NCBI RefSeq assembly: GCF_037042905.1
Contig: NC_087249.1
Span: forward strand, 13,207,201 to 13,271,200
Direction of reading: 5' to 3'
Length of the DNA stretch: 64,000 bases
DNA from: Lytechinus pictus
Lineage: Eukaryota; Echinodermata; Echinoidea; Temnopleuroida; Toxopneustidae
Positions 59,439 through 64,000 of this stretch are shown here, in pieces. Numbering within the stretch: the stretch's first letter is position 1; each line of letters starts with the position of its first letter. A model generated the notes under the pieces. That model was not told the DNA's origin and made no database searches. It worked only from the letters and a program-made list of their open reading frames with translations. The translations under genes were made by a program, and so were the position numbers.

Positions 59439-60441
59439 TATGTCACATTTGATAACAGCATACTACATATAATTGTGCAATATCAGTTCACATGACCTGT
59501 GTTGTATCCTTGGACTGTACTTATGAATTATGCACAGACGGTACTAATTTTATTCACTCCGGCCACCACAGTATAATTTTGTTTCTGGCCCATGCAACCC
59601 AGAATTTTATGGTTTGTAGTGTCCTTGCGGGGCCAGGGATGGTATATTACTATAGTGCCTTGCACAGTACATGAGCTTACAAATTATTGTCATTGAACTT
59701 CAGACTAAAATAAAACTTTAAAAAAAAAAAAGGTAGGCTATGTGGTGCCAAAGGAGACAAAAATTGTACAATCCAAGTTATTTACCCTGACGAGCCTGAG
59801 CGCTGTAGAATTTTAGGGGTCCAAAATGTAACTTAAGCTTACATACCCAACATATGACATGAACAGTTCCATGTATTTGACACTGTTCATATCAGCAAAT
59901 ATTTTAGCAGCAGCTTGTTTTCAAGACTATGAGCCCGGAAAAAGGAGGGGTAGAAGAAGCCCCCAAGCCAGCCCCCCCCCCCGAAACCAGTGCTCGATAG
60001 CATATTAAGACCATTTTGTCAGCCAATAATGTTCAAACATGACTGCTTGTTAAATGACAAATGTTGATGAAACACCTGTATATATGTGTATATATATATA
60101 AGTGACATACATGTGCATTGTGAAAAATACATTAATCTGTCTGAAATTGTAATTAAAGCATTTATTTATCCATAATGAACACTTGGACTTTTATCATATT
60201 TTGAAGTTTATAGATTGTAATAGGAAAATGAGTTGATTTACATTTGTGTATATATATTTTCTACTAAAATTGTTATTGATGTTTGATATGTTTGTAGGCC
60301 TGAGGAAGGCCAGCATAGTTGAAAGCTCGCATGAATAAATTAAACTGAAGAGAATACTCACTTTGTGTCCATTAAGTTTGTGTATCGACAGGAGTGTATG
60401 TATGAATGAGTTTATTTCCAATTCGTTTAATACCAAATCTT
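59439..60441. other. Non-coding stretch
   Basis: No gene. An A-rich tract follows AATAAAACTTT near 59706, a C tract lies near 59980 and a (TA)n patch near 60080-60100. GGCCTGAGGAAGGCC at about 60297 is a small hairpin. Confidence 0.5.
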
Positions 60442-60808
60442 CCAATTGCCAACTCATCTACCATCATTTGCTCTACCATCAGTTTGTCCACTATCCACTT
60501 GGTTTAATTGCCAATTTGTCCACTCACCGTTTTGTTTAATAACCAGTTGGTCCAATAGCCATTTAGTCCATATGCCATACGGTCTAACTGGACTAAGTGT
60601 TAATTATGCAAAATAAATGAAAGTGAAATGGATATTCGACCAACTGGTTATAAGAAATGGTCATAGATGAAACGGTGATTTGACAAAGTGATAATTTGAC
60701 CAAATGGTTGTTAGACAAAATGTCGATGGATGGAATGGCATTAGACTAAATGAAAGTAGACCATGTGGTGAGTGGACAAGTTGGCAATAGACGAATTGGC
60801 AATATACC
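60442..60808. repeat. Inverted array of degenerate 16-bp tandem repeats
   Basis: On the left, units such as CCACTTGGTTTAATTG, CCAATTTGTCCACTCA, CCGTTTTGTTTAATAA, CCAGTTGGTCCAATAG and CCATTTAGTCCATATG follow each other without gaps. Past about 60620 the complementary units appear (GACCAACTGGTTATAAG, GACCAAATGGTTG, GACAAGTTGGCAATAG). The whole folds back. Related repeats lie at 13692-13865. Confidence 0.8.
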
Positions 60809-61083
60809 TATTAGTGTTATCCCTAGTCTTCCAATGTGAAAGTCCCTCAAGTGGAGATGGAGACGAGAATGAAACGCTAAAAATTAGTTGGATTAATAAA
60901 AAAGAGAAGAAAAGAAAAATCAATAAAAGGTTGATAAATATATGAATAATGAGAATGAGCGGAAATATTCCTTGGGAGCAGGGGTAACGGAGCGAATTTG
61001 AAAGTGGGTGGGGGGACAGGGAAAAGGGCACCTTTTCTTTAAAAAAGGGCAGTATCTGAAACAAAGAAAAAAAAACTTATCTA

Positions 61084-61219
61084 CAGTGGAGTAATGTGCC
61101 AAAAATTGATAAGAAGCTGCGAGGAAGCAAAGCGAGCGAGCAAAAATTTTGACATTTTTAAAACAAAAATCCATTGTGATAAATTTTTGCATAATATTCA
61201 GAAAATAATATCACATTTC

Positions 61220-61256
<37 letters not shown>

Positions 61257-61305
61257 GGGGGGGGGGGGGCTAGAGCTTCCTTAGCCTCCCATCTGTACGC
61301 CACTG
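61084..61305. mobile_element. 222-bp hAT-like MITE
   Basis: Ends CAGTGGAGTAATGTG and GTACGCCACTG; flanks CTTATCTA and TCTATCTA (8 bp, two mismatches). The interior has AGCAAAGCGAGCGAGC, as in the inner hAT-like element's style, and a long T tract followed by a G tract. Degenerate ends lower the confidence. Confidence 0.6.
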
Positions 61306-62869
61306 TCTATCTACCCCACTCACGTGACTCATGAAACTTAAGGCATGTAGGATTACTCCTTCATAAGTAGTAACATCTAAAAATGAAAATATTTTTTTCT
61401 TGTTTCAAAGGGCACTCGATAAACGGGTCCTTCTTAGAATAAAAGGGGCACAGAACACGTCCGTGAGGGACACATTTCTTGGGTAAAAAGGGACACTGAT
61501 ATGAGAAAGGGCACCTATAAGAAAAAAAATAACACTGTACTCCCCGACCCCCAAGATCGCCGCCCCTGCTTGGGAGTATATTTTCAGTGTCCAAATGGGG
61601 GAGTTCAGGCCCGTAGCTGGGGGACGAGGGTACTCTGGCCCTTAAAATACAGGGATGTGAGAGTTCAGATTTTTAGCTGATTTCAGATTTTTGTTTATTT
61701 GATTTTCAGCTTATTTATGGCTGGTTTTGACTTTCCTCTGTACAAAAAGTATTGGAGCTCTTTCTATTTCAGACTTTTACAACACCCTTCAGCTTTTCTT
61801 TCAGATTTTTTTTAGTAGTGAGCACAAACACCACTGATAATAGCTAGGGCCTTTTCAGGTCAGCATATTTAAAAAAAAAATCAGCTCACCCTTCGCGATT
61901 GCATTTATTGTTTAGTTACATACATGTATAATCCTTATCTTCTTCACGAATATCAAAAACTGCTTAAAATTTTCAATTTTCTTAATGTTTGAAATGAAAA
62001 AATTGAAGATGCGCTTCGAGCTCTCGTTATCTACTTGGGCTTTTTATGTTAGAATAAACTTGAGATACCTGAAGTTTCAGGCTGAAACTTTAGGACTACC
62101 ACCTCAAAAATATCCACAATCACAGTTTTTCCTCATAATGTCGTATTTTAAACATTTATACTGTAAGTTCTTTTTATAGTTCTTTAATTTGCTTGATGCC
62201 GAATCATACAACTTACAGACGTAATCTATAATTCAAAGTATTTACTGAGTGCTGAAAATATTTCTCGGTATTTTTTTTTTTTATTCATACCCCTTCAACA
62301 GGGTTCTTTATTTAAAAAATTCTTCATAATAACATGTACAAAATTTTCAGACAAAACAGTGTATGAACAGGTTACATAATTATATACATAACTCTTTTGT
62401 CATACACAAACATATTATAGTATTATATTAGACTTATAAATCGATAATTTGTCATTGTCGCAGCCAAGGACATTTAGGCACGCGGCAAGAAAAAGGGAAC
62501 ATATTTTGAGAAGTGTTAGATTTTGGTCTAATCAGACACCAACAATTGGTATTCCTCATATTGTTTTATTTTGATATAATTTAACTTTATTATTTCCATG
62601 AGTAACTAGGATGACCAAAGACGAAGACATGGTAGAGGGGATAAGCGAAGGCTCCATAAAAAGCATCATTTTGAAATAATCTTTAGCTCTATTTTATTAT
62701 ACATAATTTTATGGTTTTTTAAAATACCATATTCATCAGCTAATAGAGATACACTAATGCCAGTGTCTTTTAAATCGAATGCCGTTTACTATGGCATTGA
62801 ACATATTGGGCTGTTACTTTCCTGATGATTTCCCTCTTTTAAAATATATATTTTTTTGGAGTACAGGTT
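61306..62869. other. Non-coding AT-rich DNA
   Basis: No gene recognised. Repeated TTTCAGATTTTT/CAGCTTATT phrases at 61660-61830 suggest an unclassified repeat. Confidence 0.45.
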
Positions 62870-63967
62870 TTAACTCCATAAACTCGTAAAAAGGGCTCTA
62901 GTCTACATTGGAGAACTCTGGCTCGTAAACCGAGTTTGTATAGTTTAAAAAGAAGACCCTTCTTCCACATGCGATCGTAAGCCCTTTGTAGGTATTAAAA
63001 GACTGCAGTTGTATTTTTGTTTTTGGATTCCATTTATATGTATATCTGTTTCTAATCTTATTTAATTGTTCTTTCGTACATCGTTTTTTTTAACCCGGCC
63101 TGATAAGAACTGATCAAATTGAATTAAATAAAACCTCAAAACATATAAATATTTCTAAATATTTCCCCCCCATTATTTTGCACATAATATTTGAAAGTGA
63201 GATGGGCCTACAAAAAGCAGGGATGAAAGGGTTGAAAGGGTTGAAAGGATAGATATTTGCAGGATTTCATACAATTGGTATGGAAATATATCTTTATCCC
63301 ACATTGAATTATACAAGACAATTCTCTAATAATATATATCTTTACCACACTCCCATATATAAATTTTGAATCATTATGATTTTAGACCGTCTTTGCCGGG
63401 GTGGTATTGTTCATGTTGTTAATAGCAACTGCAAGTTCTGCCTTATTAAGTTTGGCGTCCAATATCTAGATGTTTCTTTAATATGTATGATATTAGTTTC
63501 TAAATGTTTCTTTTTCTTATCGTTGGGAGTAACTCCATCATCAATTAATTGAAAATGATAATATAAGCCTTATAAGTAGGATATGTAATCACATAATCGT
63601 TATTATGTGGGTCAATTAAATTTGAACAGATTGGTTTGCCTTCCCTTTCTAACTTTTTTCTACACATCACCATAGTTGGTAAATGTAATGTATTTAGTGA
63701 GTTGTGGTATTTAATCCATGTTTTTTGCCATTTCCTACAGTTTAATCTTAGTCCTTGCCTTCCTTTATTTTGATTCGATTGCGTTATGTGATTTTACACT
63801 TTACAATGAGGATCGAGTCTATTTTTTTCTTTGCTGTTTCTTCCTTTGATACTTTGTTTCACTGTGGTATCGGATTAAAGTCCTTTGATTTGAGCATAGT
63901 TTTATCAGAAGCTTCGACAATGTTGCTAATAAAATTATTGTATATTTCTTGGATACTAGCTGTATGA
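62870..63967 (-). pseudogene. Minus-strand LINE ORF2 fragment (reverse transcriptase), heavily decayed
   Basis: Read on the minus strand: FISNIVEASDKT (about 63900), KAELAVAINNMNNTTP (about 63420, compare ELTSAVKEIKNSAAGTDG in LINE A), KRCTKEQL (about 63090) and QRAYDRMWKKGLLFKLYKLG (about 62960-62995), the region holding the first catalytic Asp. Stops and frameshifts are frequent. It is older than the LINE cluster copies and runs off the window end. Confidence 0.75.
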
Positions 63968-64000
63968 TTTGTGAAATTTATTGTATGTTTGTGATGAAAT

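Overview
The window looks like low-GC nuclear DNA of a marine invertebrate, most likely an echinoderm such as a sea urchin. The evidence is short phase-0 exons with GT/AG borders, animal-type genes (a coiled-coil protein kinase and the last exon of a CFAP141-like cilia gene), LINEs carrying endonuclease, reverse transcriptase and RNase H, many small inverted-repeat elements, and a giant fold-back element built like the TU elements described from sea urchin. The species is an inference; the gene and transposon content is read from the sequence.

Layout. (1) 368-11685, plus strand: at least 25 exons of a gene whose 5' end lies off the window. They join in frame to 1278 codons plus stop: a long coiled coil, one exon with five tandem acidic-tryptophan (LEWD) motifs of the kind that bind kinesin light chains, more coiled coil, and a C-terminal kinase domain with HND and DMG instead of HRD and DFG. 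(2) 11.7-20.8 kb: decayed sequence with a complete but frameshifted Tc1/mariner-type element (15070-16950, TA duplication, catalytic spacing D-41-D), a 374-bp MITE and a LINE scrap. (3) 20.9-51.1 kb: a retrotransposon graveyard. Four LINE families, called A-D here, occur in the same order twice (20.9-34.9 and 34.9-50.7 kb), which suggests duplication of a compound block. The second block was then hit by nested hAT-like elements (35156-36582), a 551-bp MITE with a perfect 8-bp target duplication (39246-39796) and a 4.07-kb near-perfect palindrome (43493-47557). (4) 52-58.5 kb: low-copy DNA with a possible terminal exon (52198-52426), an inverted broken copy of one exon of the coiled-coil kinase gene (53465-53546), an intact minus-strand ORF for a His-Me finger (I-PpoI-like) endonuclease (55076-55501), an ATC microsatellite with a 76-bp perfect palindrome, and the CFAP141-like exon (58423-58524). 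(5) 58.6-64 kb: small MITEs, an inverted array of 16-bp degenerate repeats, and a decayed minus-strand LINE.

How it fits together. The host genes appear unrelated to one another. The coiled-coil kinase is the richest: the motif array suggests a kinase scaffold that could be carried by, or recruit, kinesin-1. Everything between it and the CFAP141 exon is mostly mobile DNA, with no intact retrotransposon reading frame. The nuclease ORF is the only other intact ORF with recognisable catalytic residues.
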